Source of the DNA: Aestuariicoccus sp032586235
Lineage (GTDB): Bacteria; Pseudomonadota; Alphaproteobacteria; Rhodobacterales; Rhodobacteraceae
Direction of reading: 5' to 3'
Length of the DNA: 64,000 nucleotides
Assembly (NCBI RefSeq): GCF_032586235.1
Contig: NZ_JAWHTD010000009.1
Coordinates: 1 to 64,000 of the forward strand
The translations under genes and the position numbers were made by a program. Numbering within the stretch: the first letter of the stretch is position 1; each line of letters opens with the position of its first letter. This document shows, in pieces, positions 51,619 through 60,156 of the stretch. The notes beneath the pieces were generated by a model. That model saw only the letters and a program-made list of their open reading frames with translations, was not told where the DNA came from and did no database searches.

Positions 51619-51760
51619 GGGGAGTTTGAGGGGCTGGCCCCTCAATCCGCCCCCCGCCGCCCGCGCATCCGTCATTTCGCTTGAGCGGCCCGCGGCGCTC
51701 TGCCATGCAAGAGCAATCCGCAAAAGCAATCCGCAAAATCACGCGCCCGAAGGATACGGC

Positions 51761-52372
51761 ATGAAACTCTATTACGCCCCCACCTCGCCTTACGTCCGCA
51801 AGGTCATGGTCCTCCTGCACGAAACCGGCCAGCTGGACGACGTCTCGCTGGAAAACGCCTCGGGCACGCCCTTCGCGCCGGCGGCGAACCTCGGCACCGC
51901 CAACCCGCTCTCCAAGGTCCCCGCGCTAGAACGTCCCGAGGGCTGCACGCTCTACGACAGCCGGGTGATCTGCCGTTATCTCGACGACCGCGCCAAGGCC
52001 CGCCTCTACCCCGAGGGCGCGCGTCTGTGGGAGACCCTGACGCTTGAGGCCACCGCCGACGGCATGATGGATGCCGCTTTGCTGATGACCTACGAAGCCC
52101 GCCTGCGCCCCGAGGACAAGCGCATGCCCGACTTCGTCGATGCCCAGTGGGCCAAGATCGAACGCGCTTGCGCGGCGATCAATGCGCGCTGGATGTCGCA
52201 TCTGGCAGGGCCGCTCGACGCCGCCCAGATCGCCGTCGGCTGTGCTTTGGCCTACCTCGACCTGCGCCACGACGCGCGCGGCTGGCGCAACGGCCATACC
52301 GCGCTGGCCGAATGGTACGCCGCCTTCGCCGAGCGCCCCTCGATGCAGGCGACGGTGCCGCCTGCGGGCTAG
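51761..52372 (+). CDS. glutathione S-transferase family protein
   Basis: A 203-residue protein with a thioredoxin-like N-terminal domain (MKLYYAPTSPYVRKVMVLL, then KVPALERPEG and YDSRVICRYLDDR) and an all-helical C-terminal domain. SPYVRK holds the usual position of the glutathione-activating residue. GAAGGA lies 6 bases before the ATG. The substrate is unknown. It is a single gene between xerC and psd. Confidence 0.88.
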   Translation: MKLYYAPTSPYVRKVMVLLHETGQLDDVSLENASGTPFAPAANLGTANPLSKVPALERPEGCTLYDSRVICRYLDDRAKARLYPEGARLWETLTLEATADGMMDAALLMTYEARLRPEDKRMPDFVDAQWAKIERACAAINARWMSHLAGPLDAAQIAVGCALAYLDLRHDARGWRNGHTALAEWYAAFAERPSMQATVPPAG

Positions 52373-52449
52373 TGACGCGACGCGCGGGCTTGCGCAATCC
52401 CGCGCCGCACCGTAACCGGCTGGTCTGAAACAGGACAGAGGACCGCCCG

Positions 52450-53112
52450 ATGCGGATGCGCGACACCTTCATCAAGCCCATGCACCCCGAGGGCCGCCGC
52501 TTCGTCGGCATCTTCGCGGCGATCACCCTCGTGCTCTTTCTGCTGTGGGAGCCGCTGGGCTGGATCGGCGTCGGCCTGACAATCTGGTGCTATTACTTCT
52601 TCCGCGATCCCGAACGCGTGGTGCCCAACCGCCCCGGCCTGATCCTCAGCCCGGCCGACGGGGTTGTGTCGCTGATCGAACCGGCGGTCCCGCCCGAGGA
52701 ACTGGGCATGGGCCCGCAGCCGCTGACCCGGGTCAGCGTGTTCATGTCTGTCTTCAACTGCCATGTGAACCGCGCCCCCGCGGCGGGCGAGGTGACGGCA
52801 GTGAACTACCGTCCCGGCAAGTTCCTCAATGCCTCGCTCGACAAGGCGTCGTCGGACAACGAGCGCAACTCCTTGCGCATGAAACTCGACAGCGGGCACG
52901 AGATCGCGGTGGTGCAGATCGCCGGTCTGGTGGCGCGCCGGATCCTGTGCTGGACCGCGACGGGCACACATCTGGCGCGGGGCGAACGCTTCGGTCTGAT
53001 CCGCTTCGGCTCGCGGCTGGATGTCTACCTGCCCGAGGGCGTGGCCCCCGAGGTGAAGATCGGCCAGACCATGATCGCGGGCGAATCGGTGATCGCCGTG
53101 CTAAAGGACTGA
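52450..53112 (+). CDS. psd: phosphatidylserine decarboxylase proenzyme (short type)
   Basis: Makes phosphatidylethanolamine from phosphatidylserine at the inner membrane. The 220-residue proenzyme has one membrane segment near the N-terminus and the family block ILSPADGVVSL. It also has VFMSVFNCHVNRAP, and the self-cleavage site RFGSRLD, where Ser becomes the pyruvoyl group. It is the short, pyruvoyl-dependent class. pssA follows after three bases, giving a compact two-gene unit for PE synthesis. Confidence 0.94.
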   Translation: MRMRDTFIKPMHPEGRRFVGIFAAITLVLFLLWEPLGWIGVGLTIWCYYFFRDPERVVPNRPGLILSPADGVVSLIEPAVPPEELGMGPQPLTRVSVFMSVFNCHVNRAPAAGEVTAVNYRPGKFLNASLDKASSDNERNSLRMKLDSGHEIAVVQIAGLVARRILCWTATGTHLARGERFGLIRFGSRLDVYLPEGVAPEVKIGQTMIAGESVIAVLKD

Positions 53113-53115
53113 TCC

Positions 53116-53871
53116 ATGCCCTACGATCGTCCCCCAGAGCGGCCGACCGACAAGCTGTCGCTCATCCAGCTCATCCCCAACATGCTGACCGTCACGGCGA
53201 TCTGCGCCGGGCTGACGGCGATCCGCTACGGGCTCAACGGCAATTACGAATTCGCGGTCCAGCTGATTCTGCTGGCCGCCGTTCTGGACGGGCTCGACGG
53301 GCGGCTGGCCCGCGCGCTGGGGTCCGACAGCAAGATGGGGGCCGAGCTCGACAGCCTCGCCGATTTCCTGAATTTCGGCGTGGCGCCGGGTCTGCTGCTC
53401 TATGTCTGGGCGCTGGATGACACCCGTGTGGGATGGCTGGCGGTGCTGGTCTATGCGGTGTGCTGCGTGACCCGGCTGGCACGGTTCAACGTGGCGCGCA
53501 AATCCGAAGGCAAGGGCGGCGACGGCGCCTTCTTCATCGGCGTCCCCTCGCCCGCGGGGGCGATGCTGGTGATGTTGCCGATGTTCGTGTCCTTCGCCTT
53601 CGCCTCGGCCCCGCTGCTGCCGGATCTGCTGCTGTCGCTCTACATGGCCGGGATCGGATTGCTGATGATCAGCCGGATCCCGACCTGGTCGTTCAAGACC
53701 CTGCGCATCCCGCGCAAAAGCGTAAAGTATTTCCTGGTGGCCTTCGTCTTCGTCGGCGCGGCGGTGCTCAGCTATGCCTGGATCACGCTGGTGGTGCTGT
53801 GCCTGGCCTATGTGGCGACCGTGCTTTTCGTTCTGCTGCGCGGCGGCGGACGGCTCGACCCCGAAGACTAG
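53116..53871 (+). CDS. pssA: CDP-diacylglycerol-serine O-phosphatidyltransferase
   Basis: Makes phosphatidylserine, the substrate of the preceding psd. The 251-residue membrane protein has about seven hydrophobic segments and the CDP-alcohol phosphotransferase motif DGLDGRLARALGSDSKMGAE, continuing to LDSLAD. The start follows the psd stop by three bases. Confidence 0.95.
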   Translation: MPYDRPPERPTDKLSLIQLIPNMLTVTAICAGLTAIRYGLNGNYEFAVQLILLAAVLDGLDGRLARALGSDSKMGAELDSLADFLNFGVAPGLLLYVWALDDTRVGWLAVLVYAVCCVTRLARFNVARKSEGKGGDGAFFIGVPSPAGAMLVMLPMFVSFAFASAPLLPDLLLSLYMAGIGLLMISRIPTWSFKTLRIPRKSVKYFLVAFVFVGAAVLSYAWITLVVLCLAYVATVLFVLLRGGGRLDPED

Positions 53872-53909
53872 GATCCCAGCCGCGACCAGCGCCTGCCAAG
53901 TCGAGCCAG

Positions 53910-53938
53910 AGTCGCGGAATCAAGGCCGAAGGCCGCCG
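53910..53938. repeat. dispersed 29-base element (copy 2)
   Basis: Differs by one base from 42229-42257. It lies between the convergent pssA and outer-membrane-barrel genes. Confidence 0.7.
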
Positions 53939-53945
53939 ATCCCGT

Positions 53946-54602
53946 TCAGAAGTTCAACGACAACCCGACATTCAGCGCGTTGGTCTTGATGTCGGTCTCG
54001 AGCGAGCCGCCATCCTCCAGATCGACCGAATTGGCCGAATAGGTGAACTGGTATTCGCCGAACACCGAATAGCGCTCGTTGATGTCGTATTTCACCCCGG
54101 CGATCAGCCGCAGCGACGGGCCGGCGTATTGGTAGCCGTAGGTCGAAAGGCCGGTGGTCGTTTCCACATCCACATGCGGCAGCGCCACGCCCAGACCGCC
54201 GCCGGCATAAGGCGTGAAGCCGCCCCAGCGATCCGGCCAGCGCCGCATGGCGTTCAGCGTCAGCACGTTCTGCCCGTCGGTGAATTCCAGCGAGGAAAAG
54301 CCCAGCGCGGCCTTCTCGTCGCTCGGCGCATAGGCCTTGGAATGGGTGAATTCCGCCCCGAAGCCCCAGTTCGACGGCCGCCACCACATGGCGCGCAGAC
54401 CGTAATAGGGCGGCATCTCGAACGACCGGCCTTCCCAGCCGATCAGCGCATCGTAATCCGCGCCCGTTCCGGGGTAGTCGCCGGTGGCGCGGCTGTGCGG
54501 CAGGGTCTGCCAGCCGGTGTACAGCGACAGCTCCATTTCGGCGCTGGCGGGCAGGGCCACCGCACCGGCAAGAACCGTGCCAAGCAGAATCACAGCTTTC
54601 AT
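53946..54602 (-). CDS. outer-membrane beta-barrel protein
   Basis: A 218-residue protein with signal peptide MKAVILLGTVLAGAVALPASA. It has an alternating amphipathic strand pattern with aromatic girdles (GFGAEFTHSKAY, GGFTPYAGGGLGVALPHV, YSVFGEYQFTYSANSVDLE) and a C-terminal Phe (LNVGLSLNF), the BamA recognition pattern. Likely eight strands. It resembles OmpW/OMP_b-brl proteins. Function unknown. ATG at 54602 is chosen because the signal peptide begins there. Confidence 0.85.
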   Translation of the reverse strand: MKAVILLGTVLAGAVALPASAEMELSLYTGWQTLPHSRATGDYPGTGADYDALIGWEGRSFEMPPYYGLRAMWWRPSNWGFGAEFTHSKAYAPSDEKAALGFSSLEFTDGQNVLTLNAMRRWPDRWGGFTPYAGGGLGVALPHVDVETTTGLSTYGYQYAGPSLRLIAGVKYDINERYSVFGEYQFTYSANSVDLEDGGSLETDIKTNALNVGLSLNF

Positions 54603-54826
54603 AACCAAAGACCTAGCAGAGTTTACCGCCTCGGACAGCGACAATAATCACGCGCTCACGCAGATATCAACCGCGACACATGCGCACTTATTGGGTTTGC
54701 GCGGATTTGCGCGCTGGACGGTCGGGGGGTGTCCCGCTAAATACCCCGCTGAATGGGCCTCCCTTCGGGGTGGTTCTCAACCGTTTTCCGGCCAGAAGAT
54801 CGGCCCTGAGCAATGGAGTTAACCTC

Positions 54827-55393
54827 GTGTCACACGCAGAAGATCACGAAGGCACCCGTAGGGATTTCCTCTACTATGCCACTGCGGGGGCAGGGGCGGT
54901 CACCGCAGGTGCCGCCATTTGGCCCCTGGTGAACCAGATGAACCCCTCGGCTGACGTGCTTGCGCTGTCGTCGATTCGCGTTGACGTCGGCGGCCTGTCG
55001 GAAGGCTCGCAGCTGACCGTCAAATGGCTGGGCAAACCCGTGTTCATCCGCCGCCGGACCGCCGAAGAGATCGAAGAGGCGCGGGCCGTCGAGATGTCCG
55101 ACCTCGCCATCGACGCCGACGCGCGCAACGCCAATCTGCCCGCCGGCGCTCCCGCCACCGACGAGAACCGCGCGCTGGACGAAACCGGCGAATGGCTGGT
55201 GATGATGGGCGTCTGCACCCATCTGGGCTGCGTGCCTCTGGGCGACGGCGCAGGCGAATACAACGGCTGGTTCTGCCCCTGCCACGGGTCGCACTACGAC
55301 ACCGCAGGCCGGATCCGCAAAGGCCCCGCGCCGCAGAACCTGCCCGTGCCGCCGGCACAGTTCGTCGACGAAACCACCATTCTGCTGGGATAA
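54827..55393 (+). CDS. petA: ubiquinol-cytochrome c reductase Rieske iron-sulfur subunit
   Basis: The 2Fe-2S subunit of the cytochrome bc1 complex, which passes electrons from ubiquinol to cytochrome c1. The 188-residue protein has a twin-arginine type N-terminus (RRDFLYYATAG at 11-21) that stays as a membrane anchor, and the cluster motifs CTHLGC and CPCHGSHYD. It starts with GTG at 54827 with TGGAG 8 bases upstream. First gene of petABC. Confidence 0.96.
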   Translation: MSHAEDHEGTRRDFLYYATAGAGAVTAGAAIWPLVNQMNPSADVLALSSIRVDVGGLSEGSQLTVKWLGKPVFIRRRTAEEIEEARAVEMSDLAIDADARNANLPAGAPATDENRALDETGEWLVMMGVCTHLGCVPLGDGAGEYNGWFCPCHGSHYDTAGRIRKGPAPQNLPVPPAQFVDETTILLG

Positions 55394-55403
55394 GGAGACC
55401 ACA

Positions 55404-56750
55404 ATGTCCGGTATTCCACACGACCATTACGAACCGACATCGGGCGGCGAGAAGTGGCTGCACAAGCGCCTTCCCATCGTCGGCTTGCTTTACGACACCA
55501 TCATGATCCCCACGCCCAAGAACCTAAACTGGATGTGGATCTGGGGCATCGTGCTGACCTTCTGTCTGGCGCTGCAGATCGTCACCGGCATCGTGCTGGT
55601 GATGCATTACACGCCGCATGTCGATCTGGCCTTCGGCAGCATCGAACACATCATGCGCAACGTGAACGGCGGCGCGATGCTGCGCTACCTGCACATGAAC
55701 GGCGCCTCGCTGTTCTTCATCGCGGTCTATGCGCATATCTTCCGCGGCCTCTACTATGGCTCGTACAAGGCCCCGCGCGAGATCACCTGGATCATCGGCA
55801 TGCTGATCTACCTGCTGATGATGGGCACCGCCTTTATGGGCTACGTTCTGCCCTGGGGTCAGATGTCGTTCTGGGGCGCCACGGTGATCACCGGCCTCTT
55901 CGGCGCAATCCCCTTCATCGGCGAGCCGATCCAGACCTGGCTGCTGGGCGGCCCGGCGGTGGACAACGCCACGCTGAACCGCTTCTTCAGCCTGCATTAT
56001 CTGCTGCCGTTCCTGATCGCGGGCCTCGTGGCCGTGCACATCTGGGCCTTCCACACCACCGGCAACAACAACCCCACCGGGGTCGAAGTGCGCCGCACGT
56101 CGAAGGCCGAGGCCGAGAAGGACACGCTTCCGTTCTGGCCCTACTTCGTGATCAAGGACCTTTTCGCCCTGGCGGTGATCCTGGCGGTCTTCTTCGCCAT
56201 CGTCGGCTACATGCCCAACTACCTGGGCCACCCCGACAACTACATCGAGGCGAACCCGCTGGTGACGCCCGCGCACATCGTGCCCGAATGGTACTTCCTG
56301 CCGTTCTACGCGATCCTGCGCGCGTTTACCTCCGAGGTCTGGGTGGTGCAGATCGCATCCTTCCTGACCGGCGGCATCATCGACGCCAAGTTCTTTGGTG
56401 TGCTGGCCATGTTCGGCGCGATCGCCGTGATGGCGCTGGCGCCGTGGCTTGACACCTCGTCGGTGCGCTCGGGCCGTTACCGCCCGATGTTCAAGTGGTG
56501 GTTCTGGCTGCTGGTCATCGACTTCTTCGCGCTGATGTGGCTTGGCGCCATGCCCGCCGAGGAACCCTACGCCACCTTCTCGCTGATCGCCTCGGCATAC
56601 TGGTTCGCCTACTTCCTGGTGATCCTGCCGCTTCTGGGCGTGATCGAGAAACCGCTGCCGCAGCCGGCCACCATCGAAGAGGACTTCGATGCGCATTACG
56701 CCAAGTCCGGCGGCAGCAAGCCCGTCGCCGACGCGACCCCGGCCGAGTAA
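55404..56750 (+). CDS. petB: cytochrome b subunit of the bc1 complex
   Basis: The 448-residue integral-membrane subunit with both b-type hemes and the quinol sites. It has eight or more transmembrane helices; heme-ligand helices around LRYLHMNGASLFFIAVYAHI and LHYLLPFLIAGLVAVHIWAFH; and the Qo-site motif PEWYFLPFYAILRAF. It begins 10 bases after petA. Confidence 0.97.
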   Translation: MSGIPHDHYEPTSGGEKWLHKRLPIVGLLYDTIMIPTPKNLNWMWIWGIVLTFCLALQIVTGIVLVMHYTPHVDLAFGSIEHIMRNVNGGAMLRYLHMNGASLFFIAVYAHIFRGLYYGSYKAPREITWIIGMLIYLLMMGTAFMGYVLPWGQMSFWGATVITGLFGAIPFIGEPIQTWLLGGPAVDNATLNRFFSLHYLLPFLIAGLVAVHIWAFHTTGNNNPTGVEVRRTSKAEAEKDTLPFWPYFVIKDLFALAVILAVFFAIVGYMPNYLGHPDNYIEANPLVTPAHIVPEWYFLPFYAILRAFTSEVWVVQIASFLTGGIIDAKFFGVLAMFGAIAVMALAPWLDTSSVRSGRYRPMFKWWFWLLVIDFFALMWLGAMPAEEPYATFSLIASAYWFAYFLVILPLLGVIEKPLPQPATIEEDFDAHYAKSGGSKPVADATPAE

Positions 56751-56766
56751 GAAAGGACCCCTGACA

Positions 56767-57558
56767 ATGTTCAGAAAACTCGCCACCACGGCCGCACTGG
56801 TCCTGGCAACCTCCACCGGCGGCGCCTTCGCCGCCGGCACATCGGGCCACGTCGAAAACTTCGACTTCTCGTTCGAAGGCCCCTTCGGCACCTTCGATCA
56901 GGCCCAGCTGCAGCGCGGCCTTCAGGTCTATACCGAGGTCTGCGCGGCCTGCCACGGCCTGAAATACGTGCCGATCCGCGATCTGTCCTCGGAGATGGGC
57001 CCCGGCCTGCCCGAGGATCAGGTCCGCGCCTATGCCGAGCAGAACTTCGAGGTCTTCGACGCAGAGCTCGATGATTTCCGCCCGGCCAGGCCGACCGACC
57101 ACTTCCCGGCCAACGACGCTCTGGGCGCACCCGACCTGTCGCTGATGGCCAAGGCGCGCGCCGGTTTCCACGGCCCCTACGGACTGGGCATCAACCAGTT
57201 CTTCAAGGGCATGGGCGGCCCGGAATACATCGCGTCGCTGCTCACCGGCTACACCGGTGAGACCAAGGAAGAGGCCGGCACCATCCTTTATGAAAACACC
57301 GCCTTCCCTGGCGGATGGATTTCGATGGGCCCGCCGCTCTATGGCGACGACGTGGACTATGCCGATGGCCACTCGACCGAGCTGGAACACATCGCCGAGG
57401 ACGTATCGGCCTTCCTGATGTGGACGGCAGAGCCCAAGCTGATGGCCCGCAAACAGGCCGGTTTCGCCGGCGTGCTGTTCCTGACGGTGCTGTCGGTGCT
57501 GCTCTACCTCACCAACAAGCGCATCTGGGCGCCGGTCAAGAACCGCACCAAGGACTGA
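56767..57558 (+). CDS. petC: cytochrome c1 subunit of the bc1 complex
   Basis: The 263-residue membrane-anchored c-type cytochrome of bc1. It has a signal peptide (ending FAAG), the heme-binding CAACH at residues 59-63, the axial Met region GGWISMGPPLYG, and a C-terminal anchor VLFLTVLSVLLYLTNKR. ATG at 56767 follows petB by 16 bases. The operon ends at the terminator at 57583. Confidence 0.97.
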   Translation: MFRKLATTAALVLATSTGGAFAAGTSGHVENFDFSFEGPFGTFDQAQLQRGLQVYTEVCAACHGLKYVPIRDLSSEMGPGLPEDQVRAYAEQNFEVFDAELDDFRPARPTDHFPANDALGAPDLSLMAKARAGFHGPYGLGINQFFKGMGGPEYIASLLTGYTGETKEEAGTILYENTAFPGGWISMGPPLYGDDVDYADGHSTELEHIAEDVSAFLMWTAEPKLMARKQAGFAGVLFLTVLSVLLYLTNKRIWAPVKNRTKD

Positions 57559-57582
57559 CCTAGGTCCCCGCAACAGATCGAA

Positions 57583-57608
57583 AGGCCCCGCCCCGGCGGG
57601 GCCTTTTT
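57583..57608 (+). terminator. intrinsic terminator of petABC
   Basis: AGGCCCCG and CGGGGCCT form an 8-base-pair stem at 57583-57604 followed by a T run, 25 bases after the petC stop. Confidence 0.85.
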
Positions 57609-57694
57609 CGTTGGTCAGCGTCCCCACCGCCCGCCCACCGTTTCGCGATTTTCCCCGGTCGTGGTAAGCTGAGATTTTAGACCGGGATATTTCA

Positions 57695-58474
57695 ATGCTC
57701 GCATTCGACGCCGAAACCACCCGCCTGCTTGAGGCCTCTTATCAAGGCGCCGATGTTGGTATGAGACGCCGCGCCTCTTTCGACGCGGTCGATCCGCGTC
57801 CTGGCGAGACCATTCTGGATATCGGCTGCGGCAACGGGCTCTTGACCCTCGAACTCGCGCGGGCGGTCGGGCCCGGCGGCCACGTCATCGGGATCGACCC
57901 CAGCGCCGACATGCGCGCCGCTGCGGTCCAGCGCTGCGCCGATCTGGACTGGGCCGAGCTGATCGAGGGCCGCTCGGACGCTCTGCCGCTTGCGGACGGG
58001 ACCGCCGACAAGGCCGTGTCCGTTCAGGTCTTCGAATACATTCCCGATCACGCCCCCTCGCTGAGCGAAGCCTTCCGCGTGCTACGGCCCGGGGGGCGGC
58101 TGACGCTGTCGGATGTGCATTTCGACAGCTGGGTCTGGTTCTCGGACGATCCCGCGCGCATGAACCGCATGAAGGCCGCGTGGGATTCGCATGCCGCCCA
58201 TGTCGACGCCCCGGCCCGCCTGCCGCACGCGATGACCGAGGCGGGGTTCGTCGTGGACCGGGTCGTGCCGCACACGACCTGCGACCAAGTCCTGAAGCCC
58301 GACGGGCTGGCCAATCTGCTGATCCACCTCATCAAGGCCTACGCCGTCTCCGAAGGGCTGGTGCCCGCCGACGAGGTCGAGGCCTGGGCCGACGAACAGA
58401 CAGCCCTCGCCGCCTCAGGGCGCTTCTTCTTTTCGCTCACCCAGTTCGTCGTCAGCGCCACCAGGCCCGTGTGA
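57695..58474 (+). CDS. class I SAM-dependent methyltransferase
   Basis: A 259-residue methyltransferase with the SAM-binding ILDIGCGNGLLTLELA near residues 39-54, the second motif VIGIDPSADMR and RPGGRLTLSDV. It resembles the UbiE/ArsM-like group, but the substrate cannot be assigned. It follows the petABC terminator as a separate unit. Confidence 0.85.
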   Translation: MLAFDAETTRLLEASYQGADVGMRRRASFDAVDPRPGETILDIGCGNGLLTLELARAVGPGGHVIGIDPSADMRAAAVQRCADLDWAELIEGRSDALPLADGTADKAVSVQVFEYIPDHAPSLSEAFRVLRPGGRLTLSDVHFDSWVWFSDDPARMNRMKAAWDSHAAHVDAPARLPHAMTEAGFVVDRVVPHTTCDQVLKPDGLANLLIHLIKAYAVSEGLVPADEVEAWADEQTALAASGRFFFSLTQFVVSATRPV

Positions 58475-58483
58475 CCGGGCGGC

Positions 58484-59299
58484 TCAGCCGCCGTCCCGCT
58501 CGCCTTTGCGCTCGCGATTGATGGCATAGCCCCCGGCCCGCCCGCGCAGCGGCTGCGCCAGCATCCGGTCCAGCCACAGATCGCGCGTGGTGCGGAACTG
58601 CTCGATCCCCAGCGTCATGCCCTCGTGCCCGCCCTGCGGCTGCGCGCGGTAGGTGCCCAGCAACCGGTCCCACCACGGCACGTTGAAGCCGAAATTGCTG
58701 TTGGTCTCGGACGGGCGGACCGAATGGTGCACCCGGTGCATGTCGGGCGTCACCACGACCAGCCGCAGCGCCGCATCGACAGCGTGCGGCAGGCGGATGT
58801 TGGAATGGTTGAACATCGCGCTGGCGTTCAGCAGCACCTCGAACAGCAGCACCGCCACCGCAGGCGGGCCCAGCGCCATCACCAGCCCCATCTTGATCCC
58901 CATCGACAGCAGGATCTCGACGGGATGAAACCGCAGGCCGGTGGTCACGTCGAACTCCAGATCCGCGTGGTGCACCCGGTGCAGCCGCCAAAGCGCCGGC
59001 ACCGCGTGAAACAGCACATGCTGCAGGTAGATGGCAAAGTCGAAGACCAGAACCGCGATCACGACGGCCACCCAGCCCGGCAGCGCCACCACGTTCAGCA
59101 GCCCCCAGCCGTTCTGCTGCGCCACCGCCGCCAGCCCCACGGCGGCCACCGGAAAGACCAGCCGCACACAGAGCGCATCCAGCGCCACCAGCGCCAGGTT
59201 GTTGGACCAGCGCAGCAGGCGCGGGATCTCCTGCCGCCGCCGGGGCGCGGCCAGCTCCCACGCGGCCATCAGCGCCAGCATCGCCAGCAAGACCGCCAA
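58484..59299 (-). CDS. sterol desaturase/fatty acid hydroxylase-superfamily protein
   Basis: A 271-residue membrane di-iron enzyme with four hydrophobic segments and the eight-histidine metal site: HVLFH, HRVHH, NHSNIR and MHRVHHS. Members hydroxylate or desaturate lipids. The start is unclear: TTG at 59299 is the nearest standard start, but GGAGGAGGGG lies 8 bases before an in-frame CTG at 59323, which would add eight residues. Convergent with the methyltransferase. Confidence 0.85.
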   Translation of the reverse strand: MAVLLAMLALMAAWELAAPRRRQEIPRLLRWSNNLALVALDALCVRLVFPVAAVGLAAVAQQNGWGLLNVVALPGWVAVVIAVLVFDFAIYLQHVLFHAVPALWRLHRVHHADLEFDVTTGLRFHPVEILLSMGIKMGLVMALGPPAVAVLLFEVLLNASAMFNHSNIRLPHAVDAALRLVVVTPDMHRVHHSVRPSETNSNFGFNVPWWDRLLGTYRAQPQGGHEGMTLGIEQFRTTRDLWLDRMLAQPLRGRAGGYAINRERKGERDGG

Positions 59300-59435
59300 T
59301 CGAATGACCGGTTCCTGATCCAGACGCGCCCCCTCCTCCGCCGGACAGCCTACGCCCGCGCGCCCGAGCCGAAAAGATCTATCCCGGGTCCAGCATTGCC
59401 CTTGCGCCGCCGCCCACGCTTTGCAATCTGCCCGC

Positions 59436-60065
59436 ATGGGACCGGATTTCGCATTCGAAGAGGCGCTGCACGCCCGTGGCCTCACCCGCATCGCCGGGGT
59501 GGACGAGGTCGGGCGCGGCCCTCTGGCCGGCCCCGTGGTGGCCGCCGCCGTGGTGCTGAACCCCGCCGCCATTCCCCAAGGGCTGAACGACTCCAAGAAA
59601 CTGACGCTAAAGCAGCGCGAAACGCTCTGCGACCTTGTGCGCGCCAGCGCCGAGGTCGGCATCGGCGAGGCCAGCGTCGAAGAGATCGACGAGATCAACA
59701 TCCTTCAGGCCAGCCACCTCGCCATGCGCCGCGCCGTCGCCGCCCTGCCGCATCGGCCCGATCACCTGCTGGTCGACGGCAACCGCCTGCCCCGCGATCT
59801 GCCCTGCCCGGCGACGCCCGTGATCAAGGGCGACGCCCGTTCACACAGCATCGCGGCGGCCTCGATTGTGGCCAAAATATGGCGCGATCGCATCATGTGG
59901 GATTTGGCGCAACACTATCCCGGCTACGGCTGGGAGACGAACATGGGATACCCGTCGAAAAGCCACAGATCGGCGCTTCAAAATCTCGGCGTGACCCCAC
60001 ACCATAGACGGTCGTTCAAGCCGGTGCACAATATCTTGTATCAAGATAAAAACGTAACCGACTGA
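59436..60065 (+). CDS. rnhB: ribonuclease HII
   Basis: Removes RNA from RNA-DNA hybrids and excises single ribonucleotides. The 209-residue protein has the active-site GVDEVGRGPLAGPVV (Asp23, Glu24), NDSKKLT, VIKGDARSHSIAAASIVAK and a terminal basic segment. The ATG at 59436 has no clear ribosome site. It precedes ccrM by 91 bases, a conserved alphaproteobacterial order. Confidence 0.95.
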   Translation: MGPDFAFEEALHARGLTRIAGVDEVGRGPLAGPVVAAAVVLNPAAIPQGLNDSKKLTLKQRETLCDLVRASAEVGIGEASVEEIDEINILQASHLAMRRAVAALPHRPDHLLVDGNRLPRDLPCPATPVIKGDARSHSIAAASIVAKIWRDRIMWDLAQHYPGYGWETNMGYPSKSHRSALQNLGVTPHHRRSFKPVHNILYQDKNVTD

Positions 60066-60102
60066 TTCAAAAAAGAAATTGACCGCGAATCAGCTTTGAC
60101 TC
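60064..60102 (+). promoter_or_regulatory. cluster of three GANTC methylation sites before ccrM
   Basis: GATTC (60064-60068, straddling the rnhB stop region), GAATC (60087-60091) and GACTC (60098-60102) lie within 39 bases, 55-90 bases before the ccrM start. They are the target of the encoded methylase. In Caulobacter, methylation of such sites controls ccrM itself. Confidence 0.7.
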
Positions 60103-60156
60103 ACATTCATCTGCAACCACAGAGCGCAATTCATGCGTCGGGGACAGAGGCAGAGA

